From the NCBI RefSeq assembly GCF_000741785.1, contig NZ_JGZP01000008.1:1-49672 (forward strand): DNA of 49,672 nt. Reading direction: 5' to 3'. Position numbers and translations under genes: made by a program. This DNA comes from Bifidobacterium stellenboschense (GTDB lineage Bacteria; Actinomycetota; Actinomycetes; Actinomycetales; Bifidobacteriaceae). Below, piece after piece: positions 33,039-42,608 of this stretch. Numbering within the stretch: position 1 is the stretch's first letter; each line of letters starts with the position of its first letter. A model generated the notes under the pieces. The model made no database searches, was not told where the DNA came from, and worked only from the letters and a program-made list of their open reading frames with translations.

Positions 33039-35978
33039 GTGCCCACTGTGAACAACGATGGGGCCGACGAGGTCGGCGCCCTGAACATCAACGTACCCGA
33101 ATCCGCTTCCGAATCGTCCTCCACGCCGTCCCGTCGTCGCCGCGGCGGCCGTCGCGTGGTGCGTGGTGCCGGCGCCGCCGGTGCGTCGCTCGAGCTGAAA
33201 GTCGAGGACCATTCCTCGCCGATGTTCGAGGAGCCGAAGCTGCCGATCGCCGACCAACCGTCGGACGATGCCGCGTCGTCCGTGACGCGGATCGACGATG
33301 ACGACGATGAGACGCCCGTGCGCTCGCGTCGTCGCCGCGTCGCCCGCGACGAACGCGACGACGTCGACGAGCGTCCGTCCCGCTCGCGCCGTCGTGCGCG
33401 TCTTTCCGACGATGACGACGACGAGCGCGGCGATGAGCGTCCGTCGCGTCGCCGCCGCGCACGCTACGACGATGACGACGAGCTCGTCGAGCGTCCGTCG
33501 CGTCGCCGCCGTGCCGTGCGCGACGATGATGACGACGAGTACGAGCGTCCGTCCCGTGCGCGTCGTCGCCGCGCCATCCGCGACGACTACGACGATGACG
33601 ACGATGACATGCGCTACGACCGTTCCCGCCGCGCCCGCCGCGACGATGACGACGACGATCAGCTGGAACGCGCCGAGGAGCTGCTCGACGTGCTGCCGAT
33701 CCACGATCGCGATGACCGCAACGGCGGCCGCCGCGCCAAGCCGATGACGTCCCTGCTGTTCCAGGAGCCCGTGCTGCCGGTCGGCGCGCCGGCCGCGAAC
33801 GACGACGATGACGACGACGCGGAGTCCCGCGACGATCGCGGCGGTGACACCGACCGTGACGACGAGCGCGAAGGCGGCTCCCGCGAGGGCCGTCGCACGC
33901 GCCGCCGTCGCCGTGCCGACCGTGCCGACCGCTCCGACGGCGATGCCCGCGGCGGCGACGCGGACGCCGACCGCGACGAATCCGACACGCGTGATGCCGA
34001 GCGCGACGGCGTCGAGCCGCAGGACGAGGAGTCCGGCTCGACGCGCACGCGCCGCGGCCGCAACCGCCGTCTCAACGCGCAGGAACGCCGCGCCGCCGCC
34101 GAAGTCGAACAGATCGAGGAGGACCTCGAACTCGACGACATCGCCTACCGTCCGATCGACGAGGAGGAGAACGACGATACGGCCGACGAGACGCGCACGC
34201 GTCGCCGTCGCCGTCGTCGCAACAAGACCGACCAGGCGTCCGGCGACGAGCGCGCCGCACGTGCCGATGCCGACGAACATGAGGACCGCGACGAGCGCGC
34301 CTCCCGCGACGAGGAGGAGACGGTCACGCGCCGTCGTCGCCGCCGTCGCGGCAAGGGCGGCGACGACGAGCAGATCGTCGCGCGCCGCTCCCGCAAGCAG
34401 CAGTACATCGACGAGATCACCGACGTGGAAGGCTCGACCCGACTCGAAGCCAAGAAGCAGCGCCGCCGCGACAACCGCCGCGAACGCTCCCGCCAGTCGC
34501 AGCTCATGGAACAGGACTTCCTCGCGCGCCGCGAGAACGTCGAACGTCTCATGGTCGTGCGCGAGAAGGAGCAGCACACGCAGATCTCCGTCGTGGAGGA
34601 CAACGTGCTCGTCGAGCATTACGTGTCCGACATCCAGGAGGTGCAGACCGTCGGCAACGTGTACCTCGGCCGCGTGCAGAACGTGCTGCCGAGCATGGAG
34701 GCCGCGTTCGTCGACATCGGGCAGGCGCGCAACGGCGTGCTGTACGCCGGCGAGGTCAACTGGGATGCGACGCGTCTCGAAGGCCAGCCGCGCCGCATCG
34801 AACTCGCGTTCAAGTCCGGCGATCCGGTGCTCGTGCAGGTCACCAAGGACCCGATCGGCCACAAGGGCGCCCGTCTGACCTCACAGGTCACGCTCGCCGG
34901 CCGTTTCCTCGTGCTCGTGCCGTCCGGCGGCATGACCGGCGTGAGCCGCAAGCTTTCGGAGCGCGAACGCTCCCGCCTCAAGAACATCGTCTCCAAGATC
35001 GCGCCGAAGAACATGGGCGTGATCATCCGCACCGCCGCCGAGGGAGCGAGCGAGGAGGCGATCGTCAAGGATCTGGAGAGCCTCGTGCGCCAGTGGGAGC
35101 GCATCAACGCCAAGCGCGAGGAGTTCTGGCACGGCAAGCGCCCGAAGCTGCTGCAGGGCGAGCCGGACGTGGCGATTCGCGTCGTGCGCGACATCTTCAA
35201 CGACGACTTCACGAAGCTCATCGTGGAGGGCGACAAGGTGTACGAGCGCATCGAGGAGTACCTCGACACGATGGCCCCCGACTTGAAGGACAAGCTGGAG
35301 AAGTGGGATCCGGCCGACCATCAGGGCAAGGACGTGTTCGACAAGTGGCAGATCGACTCGCAGCTCCGCAAGGGTATGGAACGTCAGGTGTACCTGCCGT
35401 CCGGCGGCTCGATCGTCATCGACCGCACCGAGGCGATGACCACGATCGACGTGAACACCGGCCGCTTCATCGGCCGCGGCAAGTCGCTCGAGGAGACCGT
35501 CACCCGATGCAACCTCGAAGCCTCCGAGGAGATCGCGCGCCAGCTGCGCCTGCGCGACATCGGCGGCATGATCATGATCGACTACGTCGACATGGTGATG
35601 CCGGCCAACCGCGACCTCGTGCTGCGCCGCCTCGTCGAATGCCTGGCGCGCGACCGCACCAAGCACCAGGTGGCGGAGGTCACGTCGCTCGGCCTCGTGC
35701 AGATGACGCGCAAGCGCATCGGCCAGGGCCTGGTGGAGGCGTTCTCCGAGGAGTGCCCGACCTGCAAGGGACGCGGCTTCATCCTGCACGACAAGCCGAT
35801 CGTCAACGCCGACTACGACGATCCGTACGCGTTGCGCGGCGGTGACCCGTTCGTCAAGACGAACAAGCACGGCCGCGGCACGACCCCTGCGCCGGAGCCG
35901 GCCGGCTCCACGCCGGACGTGAAGGCCAAGCTCGCCCAGATCGCCGCGGCCGCCGTGGCCGCCGGCGGTGAGGAGTAA
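33039..35978 (+). CDS. rne: Ribonuclease E/G with long charged N-terminal region
   Basis: A 979-residue endoribonuclease of mRNA decay and rRNA processing. Residues 1-480 are low-complexity: blocks of Asp/Glu alternate with Arg clusters (DDDDERGDERPSRRRRARY, RRRRRRNK). The catalytic part starts near residue 510 (FLARRENVERLMVVREKEQH), with an S1 domain (VGNVYLGRVQNVLPSMEAAF), the metal aspartates D804 (TTIDVNTG) and D848 (IMIDYVDM), and the zinc-link CPTCKGRGFI. The disordered arm is N-terminal, whereas E. coli RNase E has it at the C-terminus. I use GTG 33039 because GAGGAGC precedes it; ATG 33021 is possible. Confidence 0.92.
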   Translation: MPTVNNDGADEVGALNINVPESASESSSTPSRRRRGGRRVVRGAGAAGASLELKVEDHSSPMFEEPKLPIADQPSDDAASSVTRIDDDDDETPVRSRRRRVARDERDDVDERPSRSRRRARLSDDDDDERGDERPSRRRRARYDDDDELVERPSRRRRAVRDDDDDEYERPSRARRRRAIRDDYDDDDDDMRYDRSRRARRDDDDDDQLERAEELLDVLPIHDRDDRNGGRRAKPMTSLLFQEPVLPVGAPAANDDDDDDAESRDDRGGDTDRDDEREGGSREGRRTRRRRRADRADRSDGDARGGDADADRDESDTRDAERDGVEPQDEESGSTRTRRGRNRRLNAQERRAAAEVEQIEEDLELDDIAYRPIDEEENDDTADETRTRRRRRRRNKTDQASGDERAARADADEHEDRDERASRDEEETVTRRRRRRRGKGGDDEQIVARRSRKQQYIDEITDVEGSTRLEAKKQRRRDNRRERSRQSQLMEQDFLARRENVERLMVVREKEQHTQISVVEDNVLVEHYVSDIQEVQTVGNVYLGRVQNVLPSMEAAFVDIGQARNGVLYAGEVNWDATRLEGQPRRIELAFKSGDPVLVQVTKDPIGHKGARLTSQVTLAGRFLVLVPSGGMTGVSRKLSERERSRLKNIVSKIAPKNMGVIIRTAAEGASEEAIVKDLESLVRQWERINAKREEFWHGKRPKLLQGEPDVAIRVVRDIFNDDFTKLIVEGDKVYERIEEYLDTMAPDLKDKLEKWDPADHQGKDVFDKWQIDSQLRKGMERQVYLPSGGSIVIDRTEAMTTIDVNTGRFIGRGKSLEETVTRCNLEASEEIARQLRLRDIGGMIMIDYVDMVMPANRDLVLRRLVECLARDRTKHQVAEVTSLGLVQMTRKRIGQGLVEAFSEECPTCKGRGFILHDKPIVNADYDDPYALRGGDPFVKTNKHGRGTTPAPEPAGSTPDVKAKLAQIAAAAVAAGGEE

Positions 35979-36034
35979 GCCCGCCCGCTTCGGCCCTATA
36001 ACACAGTTCGTACAGACACGCGGACGGAACACGG

Positions 36035-36063
36035 TTGCGTTAGTCCGCGCGTCGGTGTACGTT
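36035..36063 (+). promoter_or_regulatory. Promoter of rplU-rpmA
   Basis: TTGCGT (36035-36040), a 17-bp spacer and TACGTT (36058-36063). An inverted repeat CGCGGAC/GTCCGCG (36019 and 36043) brackets the -35 and may be the rne terminator or an operator. The leader to rplU is about 75 nt and contains a CCCGGCATATCCGGG hairpin that could be an autoregulatory site. Confidence 0.6.
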
Positions 36064-36144
36064 TGATTGCTGGTGTCTGACCGCGAGCCCGGCATATCCG
36101 GGTGAGTCAGGCAAGAAGCTTGCCAATTCAATAAAGGAACGATT

Positions 36145-36453
36145 ATGTACGCGATTGTGAAGGCCGGTGGCCATCAGGAAAAGGTCGAGGTCGGCGACGT
36201 CATCCTCGTCAACCGTCTCGACGCCAAGCAGGGCGATACCGTGGAATTCCCGGTCGCGCTCGTTGTCGACGGTGCGAACGTCACCCTCGCCGCCGCTGAT
36301 CTGGCTAAGATCTCCGTCAAGGCCGAGGTCGTGAAGGACGATGCCAAGGGCCCGAAGATCAGCATCCAGAAGTACAAGAACAAGACCGGCGTCGCCCGCC
36401 GCAAGGGTCACCGTCAGAAGCTGACGATGGTCAAGGTCACCGAGATCGCCTGA
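36145..36453 (+). CDS. rplU: Large ribosomal protein bL21
   Basis: A 102-residue 50S subunit protein that binds 23S rRNA. It starts [20 protein letters not shown], and the C-terminus [22 protein letters not shown] holds the signature basic segment. Length and start are standard; AAAGGAACG precedes the ATG. rpmA follows after 55 bp in the usual rplU-rpmA-obg order. Confidence 0.98.
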   Translation: MYAIVKAGGHQEKVEVGDVILVNRLDAKQGDTVEFPVALVVDGANVTLAAADLAKISVKAEVVKDDAKGPKISIQKYKNKTGVARRKGHRQKLTMVKVTEIA

Positions 36454-36508
36454 GTTCTTGACAGCAGGTTTTCCGTTAAAGCTTAATTAGTACCGAAAGG
36501 AAACGATC

Positions 36509-36760
36509 ATGGCACATAAGAAGGGTGCTTCCAGCTCGCGTAACGGTCGCGATTCAAATCCTCAATACCTCGGTGTGAAGAAGTTCGGCGGTGAAGCCGT
36601 CGTCGCCGGCAACATCATCGTTCGCCAGCGTGGCACCAACTTCCACCCGGGCCAGAACGTCGGCATGGGCAAGGATCACACCCTGTTCGCGCTGACCGAC
36701 GGCTCCGTCAAGTTCGGCGTCCGTCGTGACCGCAAGGTCGTCGACGTCATCGCCGCCTGA
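36509..36760 (+). CDS. rpmA: Large ribosomal protein bL27
   Basis: An 83-residue 50S protein whose N-terminus reaches the peptidyl-transferase centre. [20 protein letters not shown] is diagnostic; there is no N-terminal extension of the kind cleaved in Firmicutes. CGAAAGGAAAC is the ribosome-binding site. A terminator follows at 36793. Confidence 0.98.
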   Translation: MAHKKGASSSRNGRDSNPQYLGVKKFGGEAVVAGNIIVRQRGTNFHPGQNVGMGKDHTLFALTDGSVKFGVRRDRKVVDVIAA

Positions 36761-36792
36761 GCGACAAGCCATTTCGGCGACAAGCGTTTCGG

Positions 36793-36822
36793 AAAGCCGC
36801 GCCCGTAAGGACGCGGCTTTTT
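36793..36822 (+). terminator. Terminator after rpmA
   Basis: AAAGCCGCG (36793-36801) pairs with CGCGGCTTT (36812-36820) and runs into TTTTT, a classical intrinsic terminator 33 nt after rpmA. Confidence 0.85.
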
Positions 36823-36873
36823 CGTATCCGGCGTAACGGCCGGCGTAGTATCCGGCGTAGTATCCGGCGTAGC
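36823..36873. repeat. 12-bp tandem repeat before obg
   Basis: GTAGTATCCGGC occurs twice in full (36845 and 36857) with partial copies on both sides. It lies between the rpmA terminator and the obg start, where the obg promoter should be. Confidence 0.6.
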
Positions 36874-36915
36874 AGGAACGGCCCCGAACCAAGGGTCAGG
36901 ATAGGGTTAACAGTT

Positions 36916-38594
36916 ATGAGTGATTTTGTGGATCGAGTGACCGTCCATGTCAAGGGCGGTGACGGCGGCAACGGCTCGGCCGGCATCCGCCGTGAGAAGT
37001 ACAAGCCGTTGGCCGGCCCGAACGGCGGCAACGGCGGTGACGGCGGCTCCGTCATCTTCGAGGCGACGCGCAACGCGACCAGCCTGCTGGACTATCGTTT
37101 CATGCCGCACCGTGTGGCGCCCAGCGGCACGATGGGCCTGGGCGACAACAAGGACGGCGTCAAAGGCAAGGATCTGATCCTGCCCGTACCGTGCGGCACC
37201 GTGATCTTCACGGCCAAGGGCGCGCAGGGCGCCCCCAAGCACCCCGGCGAGGAGCTCGCGACTTGCGCCATGAGGGCGATCGTTTCATCGCCGCGGAAGG
37301 CGGCGCCGGCGGTCTCGGCAACATCGCGTTGGCGAACCGCACGCGCCGCGCCCCCGGCTTCGCCCTGCTCGGCGAGCTCGGCGAGGAGCGCGACGTGATC
37401 CTCGAGCTCAAGTCCATCGCCGACGTGGCGCTCGTGGGCTTCCCGTCCGCCGGCAAGTCGAGCCTCATCGCCGCGATGAGCTCCGCCAAGCCGAAGATCG
37501 CCGACTATCCGTTCACCACGCTCGTGCCGAACCTCGGCGTGGTCGTCGCCGGCGACCAGCGCTACACGATCGCCGACGTGCCGGGCCTGATCCCGGGTGC
37601 CTCGCAGGGCAAGGGCCTGGGCCTCGAATTCCTGCGCCACATCGAACGCACCGAGATCATCGCGCACGTCATCGATTGCGCGACGCTCGAGGACGGCCGC
37701 GACCCGATGAGCGACTACGAGGCGCTGGAGCACGAGCTCGCCGAATACGCGGGCTCGCTGGAACTGCCGCTTGGCGCGATCCCGATCCCGGAGCGCCCGC
37801 GCATCATCATCCTCAACAAGGCCGACGTGCCGGAGGCCAAGGAGCTCGCCGAATTCGTCAAGCCCGAATTCGAGAAGATGGGCATGAAGGTGTTCGTCAT
37901 CTCCACCGCCTCGCATGAGGGTCTGAAGGAGCTCAACTTCGCTCTGGCCGGCATGGTCGCCGAGATGCGCGACGAGGTCGCCAGGCGCGAGCAGGCCGAG
38001 GAGGAGGCCCGCGTCGTCATCAAGCCGCTGGAGACGCAGGGCCGTCGCCGCCGCTCCGCCGACGAGCGCGGCACCGGCATCGACTTCGCCGTCGAACGCA
38101 AGGAGAACAAGCTCGGCGAATTCTGGTTCGAGGTCACCGGACGCAAGCCGGAACGCTGGGTGCAGCAGACCAACTTCGACAACGACGAGGCCGTCGGCTA
38201 CCTCGCCGACCGTCTCGCCAAGCTGGGCGTCGAGGACGAGCTGCGCCGCAAGGGCGCCAAGCCGGGCGACGAGGTGCGCATCGGCCGCGGCGACCGCGCG
38301 GTCGAGTTCGACTGGGATCCGACCATCGCCGCCGGCGCGGAGCGTCTCGACGGCGCGCCGCTGGGCGCGCGCGGCCAGGACCTGCGCCTCGATGCCGAAC
38401 AGCCGGGCTCCCGCCGCCGCACGAACGCGGAACGCCGCCGCGAATACCATGCGATGATGGACGCGAAGGCCGCCGTGCGCGAGGCGATGATGAAGGAACG
38501 CAAGGCCGGCCACTGGGCCGACCCGTCCATCGACGACGACCGCCACGACGAAAAGAGTCTATTTGGTCGCGGCGAGGAGGTCGAAGAGCAGTAG
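36916..38594 (+). CDS. obg: GTPase Obg/CgtA, with a one-base frameshift in this sequence
   Basis: Obg is an essential GTPase in 50S assembly. The reading frame opens with [20 protein letters not shown] (glycine-rich Obg fold). At about 37260 it must shift: CTCGCG-ACTTGCGCC reads on correctly only if one G is restored (CTCGCG-GACTTGCGC), giving [20 protein letters not shown]. The second frame then runs to 38594 with [14 protein letters not shown] (G1), the [16 protein letters not shown] region (G3), ILNKAD (G4) and a C-terminal OCT domain ([16 protein letters not shown]). Corrected length is 559 residues, normal for bifidobacteria. Because the gene is essential and everything after the shift is conserved, a sequencing or assembly error is more likely than a true pseudogene. 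Confidence 0.9.
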
Positions 38595-38601
38595 TCATCG
38601 T

Positions 38602-38720
38602 GGCTCCCTCTGACGAGGGAGCTGGACCGCGTAGCGGGACTGAGGGAGAGACCACCCGGGGGCATGCGGATCTCTCCCTCAGCCGGCTTGCAGCCGACAG
38701 CTCCCTCGTTAGAGGGAGCC
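38602..38720. repeat. Dispersed inverted-repeat element, CTCCCTC variant
   Basis: Left half GGCTCCCTCTGACGAGGGAG then a hairpin (CCGCGTAGCGG) and CTGAGGGAGAG; right half CTCTCCCTCAG, hairpin (CGGCTTGCAGCCG), then CTCCCTCGTTAGAGGGAGCC. It is 119 bp. The core palindrome differs from the CCCGC variants, but both sides changed together, so pairing is kept. It sits between obg and proB and ends 18 bp before the proB start codon. Confidence 0.9.
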
Positions 38721-38737
38721 GAAACGGAAGGGGAATC

Positions 38738-39871
38738 ATGTCCACACCATCACAGGCCGAGATCCGCAGGCGCGTGGCCGAGGCGGAGACCGTCGTCGTC
38801 AAGGTCGGTTCGAGTTCGCTCACGCAGGCGGACGGCCATCTCGACGTCGGCAAGCTCAACGCGCTGGTCGGCGCGCTCGCCTCGACGCACCTGATGGGCG
38901 CGCGCGTCGTGCTCGTCTCGTCCGGCGCCATCGCCGCCGGTTTCGGCCCGCTCGGCTTCGACGCGCGTCCGACCGACGTCGCCACGCAGCAGGCGACCGC
39001 GGCCGTCGGCCAGGGCCTGCTGATGGCGCAGTACGAGGCGGCGTTCGGCCGGTTCGGCGTGCGCGTCGGCCAGATCCTCATCACCGCGGAGGACACGATC
39101 CGCGCCACCCAGTACCGCAACGTGCAGCGCACGCTCGACCGTCTGCTCGACCTGGGCGTCGTGCCGATCATCAACGAGAACGACTCCCTCGCCTCGAACG
39201 AGATCCGTTTCGGCGACAACGACCGGCTGTCGGCGCTCGTCGCGAACCTCGTGCGCGCCGACGCGCTCATCCTGCTCACCGACGTGGACGGCCTGTACAC
39301 GGCCCCGCCGTCGGAACCCGGATCGAAGCGCATCAGCTACGTGCCGAACGTGGTGGACGCGCTCGGCGAGGTGAAGGTCGGCGGGACCGGCTCGAAAGTC
39401 GGCACCGGCGGCATGGTCACGAAACTGGAGGCGGCGCGCGTCGCGGCCGTCTCCGGCATCCCTACCGTGCTCACGCGCGCGGGACTTGCGGGGCCGGCGC
39501 TGATGGGCGATCCGGTGGGCACCGCATTCGCGCCGGTGAAGCGCCGCGGCTCGACGCGACGGCTGTGGATCGGCTTCGCCGCCGAACCGCGCGGCACGAT
39601 CATCGTCGACGCCGGCGCGGCCGAGGCCGTGCGCGGCGGACGCGCGTCGCTCCTCGCCGCCGGCGCGGTCGAGGTGCGCGGCGCGTTCTCCGCCGGAGAC
39701 CCGGTGTGGATCGACGCGGAGGACGGCACGCATCTGGCGCGCGGACTCGCCGGCTACGACTCCGAGGAGGTGCCGCGCATGCTCGGACGCAACACGACGC
39801 AGCTCAAGCGCATCCTCGGCGAGGAGTACGCGCATCCGCTCGTCCACCGCGACAATCTCGTGCTCGTTTGA
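38738..39871 (+). CDS. proB: Glutamate 5-kinase
   Basis: A 377-residue kinase for the first step of proline synthesis. The amino-acid kinase domain starts [16 protein letters not shown] and contains [37 protein letters not shown] and [18 protein letters not shown]-terminal PUA domain (about 285-377) has [24 protein letters not shown], as in E. coli ProB. proA is not in the window. GGAAGGGG precedes ATG 38738, right beside the repeat element. Confidence 0.96.
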   Translation: MSTPSQAEIRRRVAEAETVVVKVGSSSLTQADGHLDVGKLNALVGALASTHLMGARVVLVSSGAIAAGFGPLGFDARPTDVATQQATAAVGQGLLMAQYEAAFGRFGVRVGQILITAEDTIRATQYRNVQRTLDRLLDLGVVPIINENDSLASNEIRFGDNDRLSALVANLVRADALILLTDVDGLYTAPPSEPGSKRISYVPNVVDALGEVKVGGTGSKVGTGGMVTKLEAARVAAVSGIPTVLTRAGLAGPALMGDPVGTAFAPVKRRGSTRRLWIGFAAEPRGTIIVDAGAAEAVRGGRASLLAAGAVEVRGAFSAGDPVWIDAEDGTHLARGLAGYDSEEVPRMLGRNTTQLKRILGEEYAHPLVHRDNLVLV

Positions 39872-39898
39872 GGCGTTTCCTTTTTCGTTCCCCGGGTT

Positions 39899-39904
39899 TA
39901 TTGT
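39899..39904 (+). promoter_or_regulatory. -10 box of aspC, leaderless spacing
   Basis: TATTGT ends exactly 7 nt before ATG 39912. GGGAG in that gap could also serve as a ribosome-binding site at a short distance. The spacing supports 39912 over a GTG at 39903 or an ATG at 39918. Confidence 0.5.
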
Positions 39905-39911
39905 GGGAGCC

Positions 39912-41126
39912 ATGACTATGGCTGATTGGCAGACTCTCTCCGACCGTATCAATCACGTGACCCCGAGCGCCACGCTCGCCGTCGACTCCAAGGCGAAGGC
40001 CATGAAGGCCGCCGGACTCGACGTCATCGGCTTCGGCGCCGGCGAACCGAACTTCCCGACACCCGACTACGTCGTCGACGCGGCCGCCGCCGCCTGCCGC
40101 GACCCGAAGAACTACAAGTACACGCCCACGCCGGGCCTGCCCGAGCTGCGTCGCGCCATCGCCGACAAGACGCTGCGCGACTCCGGCTACGAGGTGACGC
40201 CCGAGCAGGTCGTCGTGACCAACGGCGGCAAGCAGGCCGTCTACTCGACGTTCCAGATCCTGCTCGACGAAGGCGACGAGGTCATCATCCCGACGCCGTA
40301 CTGGACCAGCTACCCGGAGGCCGTCAAGCTCGCCGGCGGCAAGCCGGTCGAGGTGTTCGCCGGCGCCGACCGCGGCTTCGAGCCGGATCTCGACGCGATC
40401 GAAGCGGCCCGCACCGAGCGCACCAAGGCGATCATCGTGACCTCCCCGAACAACCCGACCGGTGCCGTGTGGAGCCGTGAGACGATCGAAGGCATCGCAA
40501 AGTGGGCGATCGAGCACCACGTGTGGGTCATCTCCGACGAAATCTACGAGCACCTCAACTACGACGACGCGCACACCACGTACATCGGCACCGCCGTGCC
40601 CGAGGTGCGCGACCAGCTCATCGTGCTCAACGGCGTCGCCAAGACCTACGCGATGCCCGGCTGGCGCGTCGGCTGGCTCATCGCCCCCGAACCGGTCGCC
40701 AAGGCCGCCGCCAAGCTGCAGGGCCACATGACCTCCAACGTGGCGAACGTCTCCCAGCGCGCCGCCATCGCCGCCGTTTCCGGCCCGCTCGACGCCGTCT
40801 ACCGCATGCGTGAGGCGTTCGACGTGCGCCGCAAGGCGATCGTCGCCGCGCTGAACGACATCGAAGGCGTGAACTGCCCGACGCCGACCGGCGCGTTCTA
40901 CGCGTTCGCCGACATCACCGCGCTGCTCGGCAAGCCGCTCGGCCCCAACGGCACCGTCTCGCAGTCCTCCTCCGAATTCGCCGCCGCGCTGCTCGACGAG
41001 GCGCACGTCGCCGCCGTCCCGGGCGAGGCGTTCGGCGCTCCTGGCTACCTGCGCTTCTCCTACGCGCTGGCCGACGACCAGCTCGCCGAGGGCATGCGCC
41101 GCATGAAGGCCTACGTCGAGGCGTGA
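39912..41126 (+). CDS. aspC: Aspartate aminotransferase (class I/II, subgroup Ib-like)
   Basis: A 404-residue PLP enzyme exchanging the amino group between aspartate and 2-oxoglutarate. Landmarks are [63 protein letters not shown] (cofactor Asn), [12 protein letters not shown] (Asp and Tyr) and the Schiff-base lysine K244 in [15 protein letters not shown]. The C-terminal arginine lies in [12 protein letters not shown]. The motif set fits the Ib aspartate aminotransferases, some of which also use prephenate. A terminator follows at 41170. Confidence 0.93.
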   Translation: MTMADWQTLSDRINHVTPSATLAVDSKAKAMKAAGLDVIGFGAGEPNFPTPDYVVDAAAAACRDPKNYKYTPTPGLPELRRAIADKTLRDSGYEVTPEQVVVTNGGKQAVYSTFQILLDEGDEVIIPTPYWTSYPEAVKLAGGKPVEVFAGADRGFEPDLDAIEAARTERTKAIIVTSPNNPTGAVWSRETIEGIAKWAIEHHVWVISDEIYEHLNYDDAHTTYIGTAVPEVRDQLIVLNGVAKTYAMPGWRVGWLIAPEPVAKAAAKLQGHMTSNVANVSQRAAIAAVSGPLDAVYRMREAFDVRRKAIVAALNDIEGVNCPTPTGAFYAFADITALLGKPLGPNGTVSQSSSEFAAALLDEAHVAAVPGEAFGAPGYLRFSYALADDQLAEGMRRMKAYVEA

Positions 41127-41169
41127 CGCCCGCGTTTCGCGCGGTTCGCGACATGCCGTGACATCGTTG

Positions 41170-41196
41170 GAATCCCGTGGTTTTGCCACGGGATTC
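41170..41196 (+). terminator. Terminator after aspC
   Basis: GAATCCCGTGG (41170-41180) pairs perfectly with CCACGGGATTC (41186-41196) around TTTTG, 44 nt after the stop codon. Confidence 0.8.
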
Positions 41197-41217
41197 TCTG
41201 TATGTGGACACCACGAA

Positions 41218-41246
41218 TTGACGGAATCCGGGGGAGCCGCTACTAT
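41218..41246 (+). promoter_or_regulatory. Promoter of tRNA-Trp-secE-nusG
   Basis: TTGACG (41218-41223), a 17-bp spacer and TACTAT (41241-41246) are close to the sigma-70 consensus, the best promoter match in the window. It lies about 65 bp upstream of the tRNA. Confidence 0.75.
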
Positions 41247-41313
41247 ATCTGCTTGGCGGTTTTCGCCGGGCGAAGCGTTCTCTTGGGAACGTCGAGCAAG
41301 GTGAAGTTCACCT

Positions 41314-41386
41314 AGGGAAGTGGCGCAATTGGTAGCGCAACGGTCTCCAAAACCGTAGGTTGTGGGTTCGAGTCCCGCCTTCCCTG
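41314..41386 (+). tRNA. tRNA-Trp (anticodon CCA)
   Basis: A 73-nt cloverleaf: acceptor AGGGAAG/CTTCCCT, D arm GGCGCAATTGGTAGCGC, anticodon stem ACGGT/ACCGT around CTCCAAA (anticodon CCA) and T arm TGTGGGTTCGAGTCCCGCC. CCA is not encoded. The place directly before secE is the usual actinobacterial arrangement. Confidence 0.97.
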
Positions 41387-41423
41387 CCAAGGATCTTACG
41401 AATACCCTGAGCGAAGGATGAAT

Positions 41424-41651
41424 ATGGCGAAGGCTAGCAAGAGCGAAAAGGCCGTAAAGCCGAACGTCTTTATGCGCATCGGTCTGTTTATCAAGCAGAT
41501 CATCGATGAGCTTCGCAAGGTCGTGACCCCCACCGCCAAGGAACTGTTCTTCTGGTCGCTGGCCGTGTTCATCTTCGTGCTGCTGCTGATGGCTCTCGTC
41601 ACCGGCATGGACTTCGGTCTGAGCAAGCTCACGCTCTGGATGTTCGGCTGA
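41424..41651 (+). CDS. secE: Preprotein translocase subunit SecE
   Basis: A 75-residue single-pass protein of the SecYEG channel. The amphipathic segment RIGLFIKQIIDELRKVVTPTAKEL (about 18-41) and the helix FFWSLAVFIFVLLLMALVTG are typical. I use ATG 41424 because GAAGGATG lies 5-6 nt before it; ATG 41418 would put the ribosome-binding site too close. It is 37 bp from the tRNA and 42 bp from nusG. Confidence 0.95.
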   Translation: MAKASKSEKAVKPNVFMRIGLFIKQIIDELRKVVTPTAKELFFWSLAVFIFVLLLMALVTGMDFGLSKLTLWMFG

Positions 41652-41693
41652 TCGTCTTTACGTGAACGACAACGAACCCGAAGGTGAATACGC

Positions 41694-42608
41694 ATGAGTG
41701 ATGAAGTGAATCTCGATAACCTCGACGCGCTGCCCGATCTGCCGGAGACCGCTCCGGTCGAGCAGACTGCCGAGACCGCGGAATCCGATCAGGCCGCCGA
41801 GGCGGTCGATGCTATCACCTCCGACGATACGGTCGAGGCTGCTGCGGCCGCTGAAACCGCTACGGCTGAAGAGTCTGACAAGTCCGACGAGACTGACGAT
41901 GCTCCGGCTGCCTCCATCGAAACCCCTGCTGTTTCCCTCGACGATGATGAGGAGCAGGAGACCAACGAATCCGAGCAGGCCGAAGCCACCGATGCCGGTC
42001 AGGCCGCCGTCGAAGCGTTCTCCAAGTCCCTGCGCACCCTCGAAGGCAAGTGGTATGTGCTGCACACGTACTCCGGCTACGAGAAGCGCGTCAAGACCAA
42101 CGTCGAATCCCGCATCCAGTCCTTCGGCCTCGAAGACACGATTTTCCAGATCGAAGTGCCGATGGAGGAAGTCGAAAAACACACTGAAAAGGGCAAGAAG
42201 GTCATCACCCGCGTGCGTGTTCCCGGTTACGTGCTCATCCGCATGTGGCCTGACGAGAACGCCCGCCGCATCGTTCGCGAGACCGAAGGCGTGACCGGCT
42301 TCGTCGGCCCCACCAAGGACCCGGCGCCGCTGTCCCGCAAGGAAGTCGTTGCGATGATGGCCCCGATGATCGCCTCCGAGGCGCTCAAGAAGGCCGGCGA
42401 CAAGCCCGCCGCCGCCAAGAAGCGCACCGTCGAAGTCTCCTACGCGATCGGCGATCAGGTCACTGTCACCGACGGCCCCTTCGCCACCATGGCCGCCGTC
42501 GTCTCCGACGTCGAGCCGACCACGCAGAAGCTCACCGTGCTCGTGTCCATCTTCGGCCGCGATACGCCGGTGGAGCTTGGCTTCAACCAGGTGCAGAAGC
42601 TCGACTGA
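41694..42608 (+). CDS. nusG: Transcription termination/antitermination factor NusG
   Basis: A 304-residue NusG. Residues 1-115 are an acidic Ala/Glu/Asp/Thr-rich extension ([20 protein letters not shown]), absent in E. coli NusG (181 residues) but usual in actinobacteria. The NGN domain starts [20 protein letters not shown] and binds RNA polymerase; the KOW domain (about 250-304) has [20 protein letters not shown] and ends [12 protein letters not shown]. Unusually, rplK does not follow: 4.9 kb intervene, including a symporter unit. Confidence 0.96.
   Translation: MSDEVNLDNLDALPDLPETAPVEQTAETAESDQAAEAVDAITSDDTVEAAAAAETATAEESDKSDETDDAPAASIETPAVSLDDDEEQETNESEQAEATDAGQAAVEAFSKSLRTLEGKWYVLHTYSGYEKRVKTNVESRIQSFGLEDTIFQIEVPMEEVEKHTEKGKKVITRVRVPGYVLIRMWPDENARRIVRETEGVTGFVGPTKDPAPLSRKEVVAMMAPMIASEALKKAGDKPAAAKKRTVEVSYAIGDQVTVTDGPFATMAAVVSDVEPTTQKLTVLVSIFGRDTPVELGFNQVQKLD

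Noticed and set aside
31449..34862. A 1137-codon frame antisense to dapE and rne
   Set aside because: The sense strand encodes recognised enzymes; the antisense product mirrors the Asp/Arg repeats as Val/Ala runs.
36916..37398. Obg as a programmed frameshift gene
   Set aside because: There is no slippery sequence or downstream pseudoknot, and restoring a single G gives the normal protein, so an error or simple mutation explains it better.
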